Below, piece after piece: positions 1-13,149 of a DNA stretch of 64,000 nucleotides. Positions within the stretch are counted from its first letter, which is position 1, and each line of letters begins with the position of its first letter. This DNA is from Nectonema munidae. Its lineage: Eukaryota > Nematomorpha > Nectonematoida > Nectonematidae. The notes under the pieces are model-generated. The model was not told the origin of the DNA. It saw only the letters and a list, made by a program, of their open reading frames with translations, and did not search any database. Position numbers and translations under genes: made by a program. The stretch covers positions 744,001-808,000 of the forward strand of contig JAUIRK010000168.1 of the NCBI GenBank assembly GCA_030549495.1, written 5' to 3'.

Positions 1-537
1 TCAAAAAATTGACTAATTTTAAATACAGATATGTTTTTCTCAACAATGTTTATTTTAACTAACACTTTACACTGAATAATCACAACTAGAACCTGCAAAT
101 TTTACAATAAAGTATTTAGGATTGGAATATAGACAAATATCAAATCACATATCAAGAGTTCCTTATTTGTGCAACGTCATATTCGGATGTATTTTCAAAT
201 TAATATTATTTTCACCGTGATGGGTCTTAGTATTGAATTCAATGATAAACTTTTGCCTCACTAAAACTTAAGAATTTTCATAAAAATTTAAATTTTACAC
301 CTTTTGTGTATTTAATTCTTATTTTAATAAGCATATTCTTTAGACTTTTAGAGAATCTTTTCACTAAAATTTTCCTCCACACTAATCAAATTAACATATG
401 AAAAAAGAGAAAGTAATTGCTAGTTTTGACTTTCTGACACCACTTTCTCTTTTCGTAAGTTAGTAGGTTAGTTTTAGAAAATTTTTTACCTTATTTATTT
501 AAAAAAGACATTTGATTACTCGCCCTATCCTTGAAAA
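1..537. other. AT-rich non-coding stretch
   Basis: No convincing reading frame, RNA gene or repeat end was recognised before the inverted-repeat motif at 538. The sequence is AT-rich with short poly-A and poly-T runs. Confidence 0.4.
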
Positions 538-1589
538 CAGTGGCGTAGCCAGAAGTTGGAAGTTGTAGGGGTAGAAGAGGAGTTGAGAGGGGAAGAGGGG
601 CTAACGTTTTTCAAAGCATTAAAGTGAAAGAAGTTTGTGTGCAGATATTTTTTTGAATTATTATCTGTTGCCAACTACTAGTAAAGCTGAATTCTTCTTC
701 ACTTTTTAGAAAAACAAAGTCATTCTTTAATGAAAATATGATACTCATTCAGACAAGGAAACTGTTTTATTCCTTTTATGTCCATCAAGCATGTCTAAAA
801 AGAGGAGTAAAACTCGAAAAGCAATTGAATCATGAGCAATTTAATGCATTACACACATTCATAGCATACAATATCTATACATATCATATGAGCAAACACA
901 TTGAAGTTGGCAAGAGACAGACACATTCAGTCGGTGTTATACAAATAAAGTCTCAATTTATACATACATGCTGATGCTTATATGAAAATCTACTCTAAAT
1001 CCAAAAAAGTAACGCCCCTGCTTGAAAGTGACATTTTAAAATAACTAACTAAGCAAGTATACCTAATATACTCACTAACTAACTATATTTTACTAAATCT
1101 TATCATTTTATTATTTACAATATTTCATAAAAATTTATGGTAAAATTAGGTATGCTTACATCAGACAAAAAATATTTTATACCAAAAAAAGTATTCCTTG
1201 TAATATTCACAATATTTTATAAAAAATTTAGTGTAAAATTTTTAAAAAGTTAAAATCTTACATAAGTATTGGCTTTTTGTGAAATATCTTTAATGTAACA
1301 AAACTTTCGAATATTTTTGAAGCATTTTTAATATTTTCAATTGAGTTTCCTTGCATCGTAAGGATTACGCCATCACACTAAAAATTTATAGTAAGCAATA
1401 AAATGACACCATTTTTTATTATCTACACTTAACTTTTATAAATCTAATTTTTATAATGCCGAATTATTTCTTTAATTCAAACTTATATTTTGAAATCAAC
1501 TTCTCTTGAAATAATTTTGTATTTATTATTTTCAAAATGTGTTTGTTTTTTCTTATGAAGAAAAAGTTGATATTTCTTCCTGGAATTGT

Positions 1590-4500
1590 TATAAATGCAA
1601 AGTGGACAAAGAGCATGATTTGTTGTTTTTCATGTAGTAATTTGTTTTCCTATAAATGTTCAAAGCTCCCTGACACCATTAACAAATATTTTGATGATTA
1701 CTATTTTCTGAGTCTAAGATGGGTGTAATGGTTGCTTGAATATGCCCAAGTTAACGAAAGTTCATTCTAAAGAAAAAGATAATGTTGAAGTATCAACTTT
1801 GAAGAAGGAGTTTCCAGAATTACTCCATGAAATTAAAGAGTTGAAGAATAAATGTTTATTCTAATATCATAAAAAGTAATTCCAGCTCAAGTAAAAAAAT
1901 ACATAACACTTATGCTGAAGCATTGAAATCCAATATGATTGTCATATATCTTAAATCTGATAAAAATCAAAATAAAGTTTCAATTGACTGTCTAGAAAAC
2001 GTACAGGTTAATTATCTTAAAGAAAATTCTAATTTCATAAAAATCTCACTTACTGATGATAATTCTCTTAAACTGACGTAAAACTTACTACATCTTCATG
2101 CATCCAATCTTTCTAATCGGAATCAAAGTTTGAATCTTTATTATTTTATTAATGAGTATTAACATACAATCTCTCAAAGCAAAATACAATTATTTAGTTG
2201 TTTTTCTTAATACCTTTCTATTTCAAAATTCTGTTCAACCAAAAGTAATATGTATACAGAAACCTGGTTTTCGCTCAACGACTTTAATTCTCACAGATTT
2301 AGGGGGGTACAAGTTTATATTTTTTTCGTTGAGCTCAAATTCTAGTTTCGCTTTTTATGTTGATAAGAGTTTGAAATATGAAATATGCGATGTGCATGTA
2401 AGTTAAAATTTTGAAGTTTTTTCAATAGCAATTTTTTAACATCATCTAAAAAATTTAATTAAACAATGTTTACCGTAGGCCATCTAATAATACACACGAA
2501 ATAGAAAAGTTTGTAAAGGAATTGGAAGTTTTCCTATCTGACTATACAAGTATGAGCCTAAAATGAGTTTGTTTATTGGAGACTTTAATTTTGCTTTATT
2601 TAAAGTAACATCTAATCTGCATGTTGAATCTTTTTTGAGTAATTGGCTATCCAACTCCTTTACCCCTACTATTTCTAAATACTCCCGCCTTGCTAGTGAG
2701 ACTCTAATTGATAACATATTTGTTCCTTTTGTGTTTGATCCCTATAAGTCCTATAATATAAATTTCTATTCGTTTCTGACCACTTACCTCTTTTACCGTC
2801 ATTCCAATTGAAAACACCAATTTAATTACGAAAAGATTTTTGATGAAAAAAAAATTGTTGAAAAAATTGCATCATTTGACTGGAATCGCTATTTACGATG
2901 TAGCTATGATGATAATTTTTATAAATTCTATGATAAAATTTCTCACTTACTCAACTTGAGTACAAAAGAAATAAAATTCAGGAGAAACTCTAAAATTTTA
3001 TTACAAAAATACCATTAATACAATATTTTAATTAATAAATTATTATTATTTTATTAATAAATATTAATAAAATATTTGCTAAATTAGAAAAAAATTTCAA
3101 TAATGAGCTGAAAATTAAATTTTTGTATATATAAGAAACAAAATGAAGTACTTATCCAAAAAACTGAAGAATGATTATTTTTTTGACTACTTAAAGAAAA
3201 ATGGAAAAAAAACTAAATGGTTTACTTAATATTTCTACTGAATTCAAGATTTCTCTTAAACCCTCAGGAACATTAATCCACGACTAATCTGAAATTGCAA
3301 ATTTATTTAATACACATTTTACGAATATCTAGTACTGATTTCACCAAATTCCAACCTTCTTTCTCTTGTGATGAAAATATGTTTTTTAATTCAAGAAAAT
3401 TACTATACAGGATGTTTTTGATTGTGCTTAACTCCACTAGAGCAAAAAAGAGTTGTGACGTATATGGTGTTTCAATGTACCACATAAAGTTGATAATTTA
3501 TATCTTACCAAATATTTTTTAATTGGTCTTAACTCATGCATATAGTTTGCAGTTTATCAGATCTTTTTAAATTTGGTAAATCTGTCAAGTATTCATAAAA
3601 GGGGATAAATTTAATATGGATAATTTTAAACATGTGTCACTGATTACCAACTAATTCAAAAGTCTTCTAAAAATTAATTTGTGAACAAATCAACTCTTTT
3701 TTTGAATTTTCAATAAACATCAATTTGGTTTTAGAAAAATACATAATATACCATCTCTACTTGCTCTGTTTGTTGCTAATGTTGTGGAAAATCTTTCAGC
3801 TGGTTTACTTTAAAATAATTGATTTACCAAAAGCCTTTGATTTAACCCTTCATGAGATTTTACTTCAGAAATTCAAATTATACGGCTTTCATTTCTAAAT
3901 CACTTTCTTTTATCAAATCCTATCTTAAACTGAGACAACAACAAATTCATATTATGGTTTTTACTTTAATCTTGATCCAAGAGAAAATATTTCAACAAGA
4001 GTTCATAAAGCCTTTCAAGTATTTCATCAAGTTTACAAAAGGTTTGCTCTATTTGATGCCAACATAGCATTGATTTTGTATAAAACCCTCATCAGGCCTA
4101 TTTTAGAGTATGGTAATGTCGTTGCCTTTCCCTTCCACTCCTGTGATGTTTCAAATATTGAAAGAGTGCAGAGAACAATTACTAAAAAGATATTAGGAAT
4201 GAAACATTTTAGCTATAAAGAAAGATTGAAAAAATTGAATTTGCCTTCCATGATGTATAGGTTTAAAAGAAATGATATGATTACCATTTACAACATTGCA
4301 AATGAAAAGTTGAAAATGGCTTCACAAATCTTACCTCAGTTTTCTGAAAGACTACAAAGGTTTCATTCCTTCAAGTTTAAAAAGCGACATTGCAAAAAGT
4401 TATATCTGAAAAGATTTTTTACTCAACGTATGATAAATGACTGGAATGCCTTGCCTGATTTTGTTATTAATGCCCCTTCCTTGAATGTTTTTAAAAACAG

Positions 4501-4636
4501 ACTCGATGAGTTTTGGAAGGAAAAAATGTTTGAGCATGAATAAAGATCTGGACCTTCATAAATACGATGCGAATATTCTTCATAGGCTTTTTTGCCTCTT
4601 TTTTTCGCTAATAAATTATGTTATGTTATGTTATAA
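1590..4636 (+). mobile_element. Decayed CR1-like non-LTR retrotransposon (LINE)
   Basis: Parts appear in the usual order on the plus strand. Around 1600-1690 is a Cys-rich piece (CCFSCSNLFSYKCSKLPD) like the PHD-type finger of CR1-group ORF1 proteins. At 2146-2406 the start of the apurinic endonuclease is readable (NIQSLKAKYN, then VICIQ). At 2563-2811 follow GDFN and the ETLIDNIF motif of the same endonuclease. Reverse-transcriptase pieces run from about 2815 to 4000 (KGDK near 3600, QFGFRK near 3722). The C-terminal domain is open at 4070-4543. The finger/palm part with the YADD box looks deleted between about 3890 and 4050. The 3' end is followed by three TTATG units at 4616-4630, as expected for CR1-type tails. 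Many frame breaks make this an old, inactive copy. Confidence 0.85.
4070..4543 (+). pseudogene. C-terminal domain of CR1-like LINE reverse transcriptase (fragment)
   Basis: This 157-codon open stretch is the best preserved part of the LINE. It begins LYKTLIRPILEYGNVV, the typical motif after the reverse-transcriptase palm in CR1 and Jockey elements, continues with ERVQRTITKKILG and YKERLKKLNLPSMMYR, and ends with DWNALPDFVINAPSLNVFKN before the stop. The polymerase catalytic box is not part of this frame. It is a transposon remnant, not a host gene. Confidence 0.85.
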
Positions 4637-4640
4637 TATT

Positions 4641-7600
4641 GTGTTTTAGTTAATTAAAAATTTTATGCATATATAATTTCAGTAGTTTATATAAAATTGA
4701 ATATAGATTACACATTTTAGGTTTTCTTCTTTAGAAATGGCATTTTCTTTAACTTCCTTTAGCACTACTACGTGTCCATTCACTTTAACTGCGCATCTTT
4801 CAGTCGGATTTATTTTACCTAAAATATTTAGAGTATTGTTAAGTAAGAGAAAAAGTTTTCACTTCCCATAGCTTTTTATTTAGCATTTTTTTCATATTAA
4901 TTAGAATTTTAGTAAATATAATAAAGTAATATAAATAGCTTTTTAAATTAGAATAAATCTAGGTATTCTTTTTATTGATTAGTTACCAGTGTTTTGTGGC
5001 GATAATACTTTTCGCTAGAATAGCTAAATATCAAAAGCCAGGATGCAACGAAAATTGTTTACTCCTAATTTTCCACCTTTTAGGAAATTGCCTTTTTATC
5101 TCTTAACGATGTACATTAAAAAGCAATGAATTTCATCTTTTGATCAATTTGTTTTTATAATTCCATTGATAATGATGATTTTGGGGGAACGAATACTTAC
5201 TTATTAAGATTAGATGAAACGAGACATTTGCAATAAAGGATCAAACTGAACTGCAGGGAACATAAAAAAGTCTTACCATATATATATTTTCTATATACAA
5301 CTTTTCAGTATATTTATATAAAAAATATAATTTAGATATCATGTATGCGTAGATGTGTCACTCTTAAACTTTGAATGGTTAAGTTTGATTAGAAAATTTA
5401 AATTATGTATGTGACAACAATAAAATAACAATTCCTCTTGGATAGAAAAAATAATAACGGAGTTATTAGCACTCTACTAAATTTTTTCGTGATCATAATA
5501 AAATTAAGTTTTAATAAAAACAATTTTTAACATGTTCAGTCCACCCAGCTTTATATTAATTCATTTACCCAGCACCACGTTATAAAAATGCATTTTATGC
5601 ATATCGCAAGTTAGAAACAATATAATTTGAAATTAGGAGATTTTCTTCCTGTAAAGACAACTGGTATTTAAAAAAATGAATTTCATTTGAGAATGATTTT
5701 GATAAAAGTTTATCAATTTTTAAAGCAACACGATTTACCAAAAAAATTAAAAAAAGCATAAAGTTCATGTAGTCTTTTGAAAAATTAAGTAATTGTCAAA
5801 ATTGCATTAATATTATCAGCCACTATACATGAAATAATATTATATCATGTGCTATATGTATAAAAATGTTTCGGGTTTTTTAATAAAATCCATCCATTCA
5901 AGCTAATTTCATCTTCTTTTCATCCATACCCTATCATATCGAACATCTTAATATTGAGGACACAATGGCATTTCATTCAAATTGCACGTTATATCGATGT
6001 AAAGCGAGTGGTCTAGCCATGGGCATCATTTCTCTTCCACACCCTGAAAAAATGTAATATTGTTAAGGGTTATCAAAATTTCATGCGCTCTTCCCCTTGT
6101 TCAAGTTCATGCATTCACAAGTGGTTACAAAAGTAAAGGGTTTTGTGAAATTTATGAGAAGTGATAAATATTTCATAAATAATTTTAATAAAATTTGATT
6201 TCGTGCAAACTTCTTGAGAAAAACTATGTTTTGGTTTTTAAAAATAAAAATTGAATATGTTGAATATTACTCTTTTTATATATAATTAATATAAGAATGA
6301 AAATCTGTTACGTGAGATTAAAATTTGAAGAGTAACTTTATTTATCAGTTTTTTGTAAAAATTCAGACTTCTTACAATAAAATTATAATTTTTAAACTAA
6401 ACTATAATTATAAAATAAACTTTCGGTTTTTTAAAGTGTAATCAATGATGTGAGAGGGGGGGGGGGGGGTTCTGTTGCACGAAACTAAAACAGTGCATCC
6501 ATTGTGAAAAACAGAAATGGTAAATCGACTAGATTTTATATGTATGGAGATTATATATAGTTGTTACAATTCAATAATTATATTAAGAGGAATTTATTAG
6601 ATTTGACATAAGAAAAGAACATTTAATGCTCAAATTTGTTAACGGTATAAAACCGTTAGTACCAAAAATCACTGATAAGCCTTAAAAAAGAATGAAATAA
6701 AATAAAACATTCATATCCCATTTAAATAAATTTGATATAAAAAAAAAAGAATTCATTTTGTAGAAAATGTAATTAAGTTGTTTAAATTTAAGTACATATT
6801 CTTTGTCATATTTTGTAATGAAATTTGAATTTGTCTTAAAACTTTCTCATTCATATATGAAAAGTAAATTATTATTAAAGATTTCAATCTCCTATTTTTT
6901 CTTAAGATTTCAGAATAAGATATTTCAAATCTATATTTTAAAATTTTGTATTACATATATAATAATAAAGGTGCTTAAAATGAATAATACCTTTGCATAT
7001 AATTTGACAAAACGTCGTTTTACCAGAATCTTTTGCACCAATAACAAGCATAACAATGTTTCTAATAAAATAAATATGTTGATGAATGCCAAAAAATATA
7101 GAAATTCGAATACCTCTTCTTTTTAAACCACTTCCAACAATGTGCCTAAAGTTGAAAAAATTTCATTTTAACAAATTGTCTGTCTTCAACATTTAGTTTA
7201 CTCAATTCATTTCTAGTTATATTGTTTCTATCTTTTTAATTATATATGATCAATATTTAGATACAAAATCAACCTGAATAAATTTGATTTGTACCTACGT
7301 TTTTTCCTCCTCATCACAATCATCATGATGTTTCCTACTATATTCTATCACGTTTTACCAACATACGGGTACCGCACTCTTAGTTTTGGCAAACATCATT
7401 TGTAAACGATCCCAAACTAAAAAGAAACTATTTTGCATCTATTTTTAAAATTGCATATTCTAAGCATTAAGGTTATATTAAATATCAGCCACTATCAACA
7501 CATCTTTGTCCTTTTTTTGGAAGACTAAGAAAACAGACTTGATCTATCTCTGCCTTTTTAACAGTTTCCCTATTCATTTATTCGAAATGACTTTAGTGAA

Positions 7601-8270
7601 TTTAAAAAATATATAGAACGATCACTAACTGGTGTAGCAAACTTAAATTGTCAGAGGAAGCCATACAAAAAGAAAGGGTCAGATAATATGGGTCTAGAAG
7701 TTTTATCAAGGGTTTCTTGTCCTGTGCAACTCATTGGCTACGCCTCTGCGATTACTCGGGACGATATATTGATAATAAATTGATGCAAATTGCATTGGGG
7801 CATGCTAAAGTAAGAAGTTTTGACTAAAATCAACATATTTTATATATTTATTTCAATGATTGGTTTCCGCCACTCTCCTACCTGATAGTCGCTAGCGAAC
7901 TTTTTAAGATTCCTATTTATTTGCCTGATTTTATTTTGGAATTTATCCGACTAAATTTTTTAGTTTGTTCATAAAAAATAGAATTTAATTTAACATCTTT
8001 ATTGAATCTAGTTTCACAATATATTAGGAATTAAAATATTTTTTTAAAAATGCCGATTTATACGTAGCAAAGTTTATTTTCCTAGTTTGTTAGTTATTTA
8101 GTAAAACACACTAAGGTAAATAGCTAAAACTGTGTATTGAAAAGCTAAATGTCGTAATTTGGGAGACAATGTGTTGTCTTGCACACTAATAACATCTTTA
8201 CATTAACTTTATTTATGTTATAAAATCAACCTTAAATTATATTCTCATCCCATGGAAATTTTTTTATTTT
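4641..8270. other. AT-rich region between two LINE remnants, no gene seen
   Basis: No protein family or RNA gene was recognised. A run of 14 G lies at 6456-6469. The 107-codon frame at 6803-7126 is Lys/Ile/Phe/Asn-rich, with the composition of random AT-rich sequence. The right end of the possible hAT-like element falls at 7748. Confidence 0.4.
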
Positions 8271-9650
8271 AAGTTCAATAAAATCATTGATCGATGATCA
8301 TAATGTAATATTTATTAAAACATTTTTTGATGCAAAAATAACCCTATCTGTGAATTTTGTGGGGGTAAAAATTTTTGAACCCATTATTAAAGATAAAATT
8401 CTTCATCATATTTTAAATAATAAACTCATAGCACCTCATCAATATGACTTTCTTCCCAAAAAGTCAACTGTATCTAACCTTATCGAATTTTCCAATGAAG
8501 TAACTTTAGCAATGAATGAAAGTAGAACTATTAATGTACTATACTTAGACTTCCAAAAAGCCTTTGATAGGTTTCTCATAAAAGACTTTTTCTAAAGCTG
8601 GAATCTTAATTGTTGGAAATCTTTTATCCTGGCTTAAAGACTATATTTTGAATAAAAAATATGTAGTTCGTTTAAATGGAATCAAATCAAGTAGTGCTGA
8701 AACTGTTAGTGGAATTAGGAGCATAGTTTTTTACAATTGTTATCAATGACGTTACATGTGAATTAACTTCCTACGTAAAAGTTTTTGCCAATGATATCAA
8801 GTTATTTAATTATTCCGATAAAAGTTCAAATGTATCGCTACAGAATGATTTATATTGCTTGTATGAATGGGATCTGAGTTTTAATTTAAGCAATTGCAGC
8901 ATATTCAAATTGGAAAACCTAATAATGATGCGTTCTTTTAAATGATGTGGCTCTGTCTAAAGTTCAAAAACAGAATGATCTAGGATTGAAAAATTGACTC
9001 GACGTTTAATTTTAATCTACATGTTTCGACTTTTGTGAAAAAAGCATATTCTACGATACACATGTTGAAAAAAAACACCTTTATAATATCAAATAATGGA
9101 GTTGCTATCTACCTTTTCAAGTCCTTGGTAAGACCAATCCTCGAATACGCAAACGTGATTTATTGCAGTTATTTTGCTAGTAATGTTAAGAAGATTGGAA
9201 AAGTTCAAAAAAACTTTACTAAAAGTTTACATGATATAAGATATATTTCCTACTCTGAAAGAATGGAAATTTTAAACTTACTTTCACTTCACTACAGAAT
9301 TAAAAATAATGAAATGATCACGATTTTCAACATTATAAAGAATAATATGATAATAAAAGAAGATGTTTTGCCTTAGTTTTCTGCTAGAATTTCTCGATCG
9401 CATTGTAACAAGTTTAAATCTGAAAGTTTTCAAAACAACTATCGTCAATCTTATTTAACACAAAGACCCTTTGATGATCGGAATTCATTGCCGCGTGAAG
9501 TTGTTAATTCTCTTACAATAAACGATTTTAAAACAAACTTGATTCATTTTGGCAGTCTAGATTATAGAATATTATATTTTATTATTTAATAGTATCAAGA
9601 GGCATATGTTACAGGCATTGACCTCTATCTTGCTTAAATAAATAGGTTAT
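8270..9650 (+). mobile_element. Second CR1/Jockey-type LINE fragment, reverse transcriptase
   Basis: The fragment is truncated at its 5' end and starts inside the reverse-transcriptase domain (frame 8287-8595). VLYLDFQKAFDR there is motif A with its catalytic Asp. Around 8780-8810 the motif C box reads FANDIKLF where FADDIKLF is expected, so one catalytic Asp is replaced by Asn. At 9035-9376 lies the C-terminal domain (LFKSLVRPILEYANVIY, then YSERMEILNLLSLHYRIKNNEM), followed by NSLPREVVNS around 9490. Sequence and layout differ from the LINE at 1.6-4.6 kb, so it is a separate family of the same group. Several frame breaks and internal stops show it is inactive. No endonuclease domain is visible upstream. 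Confidence 0.85.
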
Positions 9651-9659
9651 TTTAAGTAA

Positions 9660-11420
9660 ATCTAAAACTATTTATATATAAATTCTCTGTATCCCAATTC
9701 TGAAAATTTTTTAAACGAGCACAGAAATATATATATATATTTACGGAAATTATTTATTTAGTTAGCTAATTATTTGGTAATTTATTATTTAAAGATCATA
9801 TATCTTTGTTTATTTAAATGGAATAATTAATGATAAATTTATTTTTAAAAATAGAAAATCAAAATTTCATAAGTCAGCATCTTCATAAGTCAGCTATTGT
9901 AAGGCGCATCAAAAAACCTACAAACTATAAACTATAAGTCAGCAATTTCGTAATCGGAAAACAGGCACTGAAGCCTATCGCACACATGCTAAATATGACA
10001 AGGGGACAATTTCACAATGGCACGAGCTTAGGCCAAAAAACGTAAATTTAGAAGTTAACACTATCTATTTTATCATGATAACTAAATCATTTCTATGCTT
10101 TAGATTTCCTTAAAAATGGTAAATACACCAAATTTTTAATTTTGCCACAATAAACTTGTTGATTGTAAGCTAGCGCGGTAAACGGTAATCAGTTGTATGT
10201 TTAGAAGTGATATGTTAAAATTAGAAATGTTTATAATTTTGTTCTATTGTTTAAAATTTCAAAAAAAAATTTAATTTATATATATAAACATTTTTTAATT
10301 AATTTTTAAATAAAATAATACTTACTTCCATATGTATTTTAAATTTTTAAAGGAATAATTCTTGTTAGGATTAAGAAACAATGAAAAAAAAATTGTTTAT
10401 AACTCTATTAATAAAAGTGTTATGGTGTAGTTGTAAGCACAATGCATTTCTCAGCCATTTTTCAGAGACCATTATCAAAAGCGTAGCGACGCCTGGTTTA
10501 GTTGATCTAGATTTTACTGTCTTCAATATTCTTTCCTTAAAATGTGCAATGATACTTGTTTAGCATAGAATTAATCATGAAGAATTGGCGAATCGATGAA
10601 ATAATAATGTTATTGGTTTACCTGCACAAGCATTATGAGGATGAGAACCATAATTGATTTTCCTAGCAAAATTCAAATAATCTTTAGAAATCAAGTATTG
10701 ATTATGATTGTTGATGTCTTGTAATTAAATTCTATAACTAATTTGACTCAACGTATATGTTATTATGCACATCATATCATGAAAAATCATAGATAATTTT
10801 AGATATCTCCTATGCAAACCAAATGAGTGCAAGGATAGTAAAGTGAATATTTCAAATTATTTGTGATTAATACACAATGTTTAATCATGAATAAAGAAGA
10901 TATAACATATTAGTGATGAAGTAAGCGAATAATTTTGGAGGGGTAGGACCCCATGGTAATTACACTGTACAACAATAAAAAAAACTAAAATTTGATTAGC
11001 ATTTTTCAAGAGTATTTTTTACGCTGATAACGAATATGAAAGTGATTTTTTTGTGGCACCTTTCAGTTTTTTGTAAAAAATAAATTTTGATTTTACGATC
11101 TTAACAGTATAAAATATTTTGCTACTATACACTCCCATACAATTTTGTGTTTTTTGCTTATTTTATTATTATTATTATATCTGGAATTTTTTGCACAATT
11201 AATATTAATACATATGTGAATAAAAAAATTTCAAACCCCCCTTTTATCTTATTAAGATTTTAGCTCAAAATGGATATTTTTTATTGTCCAAAACTGTATA
11301 TGAACTCTAATTCAAGGCCTAAAATATATATATATATATATTTATGATTCGCTTGCAATCTTTATATTATAGATTTATCTTTTTTTAGAATATTATTCTT
11401 TAATTTGTAAAAGTTAAAAT
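9660..11420. other. AT-rich non-coding region
   Basis: No gene recognised. A short phrase, ATAAGTCAGC, recurs three times between about 9870 and 9950 and may be part of an old repeat. TA dinucleotide runs lie near 9727 and 11325. Confidence 0.35.
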
Positions 11421-11426
11421 TTCAAA

Positions 11427-13146
11427 ATGCCGAGAGAGTGTAAAAATTTACCTGATAAATTTTGCTACATATGTGGTTCAGTTACATTAAACCAATACAA
11501 GAGGCATTTGACACCACATGTCAAAAAACTTTATGAGCTATACTTTGGATGTAAAGTTGGTGATCAAAACAAAAACTGGGCACCCCACATATGCTGTGTT
11601 AAATGTACAAGTTCTCTTTCTGCTTGGGCAAAAGAAAAAGGGCCTGGACTTCTCTTTGGAGTGTCAATGATCTGGAGAGAACCTAACGATCATTTAACAG
11701 ATTGCTATTTCTGTTTAACTGATATCAAAGGTATGTTAATTTATTAAAATTTTCTAATTAAACTAGTAAAGGATTTTTTATTTAGGCTGTAATAGAAAAA
11801 ACAAAAAATCTATTTTGTATCCAAGTCTTGCTTCTGCTATTCGCCCAGTCTCACATTCAAATGATATTCATGTACCTCAGCTACCTTTAAAAGTGCCAAG
11901 CGATGAAAGCTGCAACTCAGAAGATTCAGTAATGCATGATGCAAATTATGCAGCAGTGCTGGAATCTGATAAGAAACCACATCTCATAACACAAACTGAA
12001 CTAAATGATCTTGTTCGTGATTTATCACTTACTAAGCAACAGAGTAAACTCCTGGCGTCTCGTTTACAGCAATAGCATTTGTTAAATGAAGATGTTAAAA
12101 TTAGCATGTTCAGAAAACGTTCTGCCGATATAGAGATGTTTTTTTCTTTAGAAAACAGTTTGACTTACTGTAACGATATCGATGGTTTATTTAGTGTACT
12201 TGAAATGCCATGTGATCCAAATATGTGGAGGTTATTCATAGACCAATCGCTTTACAGCATGAAAGCTGTTTTGTTGCATATTGGAAACACTATGCCTTCT
12301 ATTCCAATCGCTCATTCCATTATTTTGAAAGAAAACTATGAAAACTTGGCTTTTATTCTTCAACGCATCAAATACAAAGAGCACAATTGGTTAATTTGTG
12401 CTGATTTAAAAGTAGTAGCTATTCTCAGTGGTCTTCAAGCTGGATACACATAGTTCATGTGTTTCCTTTGCAATTGGGACAGTAGGGCTAAGTCAAAACA
12501 TTACATACAATCCGAATGACCACCCAGGCAATCTATTACGATTGGCTGCAATAACATAATACATGAGCCACTAATTCCAAAAGAGAAAATTATTTTACCA
12601 CCATTGCATATAAAATTAGGCTTAATGAAACAGTTTACAAAAGCATTGCAACACAGTAAGCCTTGTTTTCAGTATCTTAAAAAGATTTTTCCTAAAATAA
12701 GCGATGCTAAGATCAAGGAAGGTATTTTTATAGGTCCTCAGATTCGTAAGCTAATTTATGATAAAAATTTTGAAATTACAATGGATCAAACTGAATTGGC
12801 AGCTTGCCAAGCTTTTAAAGATGTAAGCAAAGGACTTCTAGGAAAACATGAAGATACGATGAGAGAAATAAAAGTTCAAGGACTAATTAATAGCTATAGA
12901 GATCTTGGGTGCAATATGTCACTCAAAATACATTTTCTTCATTCTCACCTATCTTTTTTTCCAAGAAATACCGCAGATATAAGTGATGAGAATGGAGAAA
13001 GATTCCATCAAGACATTGCTTTAATAGAAAGTAGGTACAAAGGAAAGTGGACTCCTGCTATGCTCGCGGACTTTTGCTGGAACCTTAAACGTGATACACC
13101 TGAAAGATCTTACAAAAGAAAAAACAAATATAAGAAACAAATTTAG
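11427..13146 (+). pseudogene. Two-exon copy of an unclassified multi-copy zinc-finger-like protein family, decayed
   Basis: Exon 1 (11427 to about 11731) starts MPRECKNLPDKFCYICGS and holds paired cysteines (CYIC, CCVKC, CYFCL) plus the phrase YFGCKVGDQ, which looks like a zinc-binding N-terminus. A short intron with GTATGT at its start and TTTAG at its end joins it to exon 2 (about 11786-13146). Exon 2 carries PSLASAIRPV, a Leu-rich stretch (LSLTKQQSKLLASRLQQ), CNDIDGLF, SIPIAHSI, LPPLHIKLGLMKQF, IKEGIFIGPQIRKL, MSLKIHFLHSHLSFFP and DENGERFHQDI, ending in a basic tail. I recall proteins of this layout as abundant uncharacterised genes in hemipterans, crustaceans and Hydra; their function is not known to me. 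About three in-frame stops interrupt this copy, so it is probably dead. Its high copy number elsewhere suggests a mobile-element origin, but I could not find terminal repeats here. Confidence 0.65.
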
Positions 13147-13149
13147 TAT

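Larger units (their letters stand above)
538..7748. mobile_element. Possible hAT-like element marked by an inverted-repeat pair
   Basis: The left end reads CAGTGGCGTAGCCAGAAG. The reverse complement of the right end, finishing at 7748, reads CAGAGGCGTAGCCAATGAG, so 13 of the first 14 bases match as terminal inverted repeats. A 9-bp direct repeat, GATTACTCG, lies at 514-522 and 7750-7758, but the left copy is 15 bp away from the repeat end, so it is only a weak target-site duplication. No transposase was recognised inside; a CR1-like LINE occupies 1.6-4.6 kb. The two ends could instead belong to two separate MITEs of one family, since related ends (GGCGTAT forms) occur near 36664, 40891 and 44890. 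Confidence 0.35.

Noticed and set aside
6803-7126. 107-codon plus-strand frame
   Set aside because: Composition (Lys, Ile, Phe, Asn) of random AT-rich DNA and no recognisable motif.
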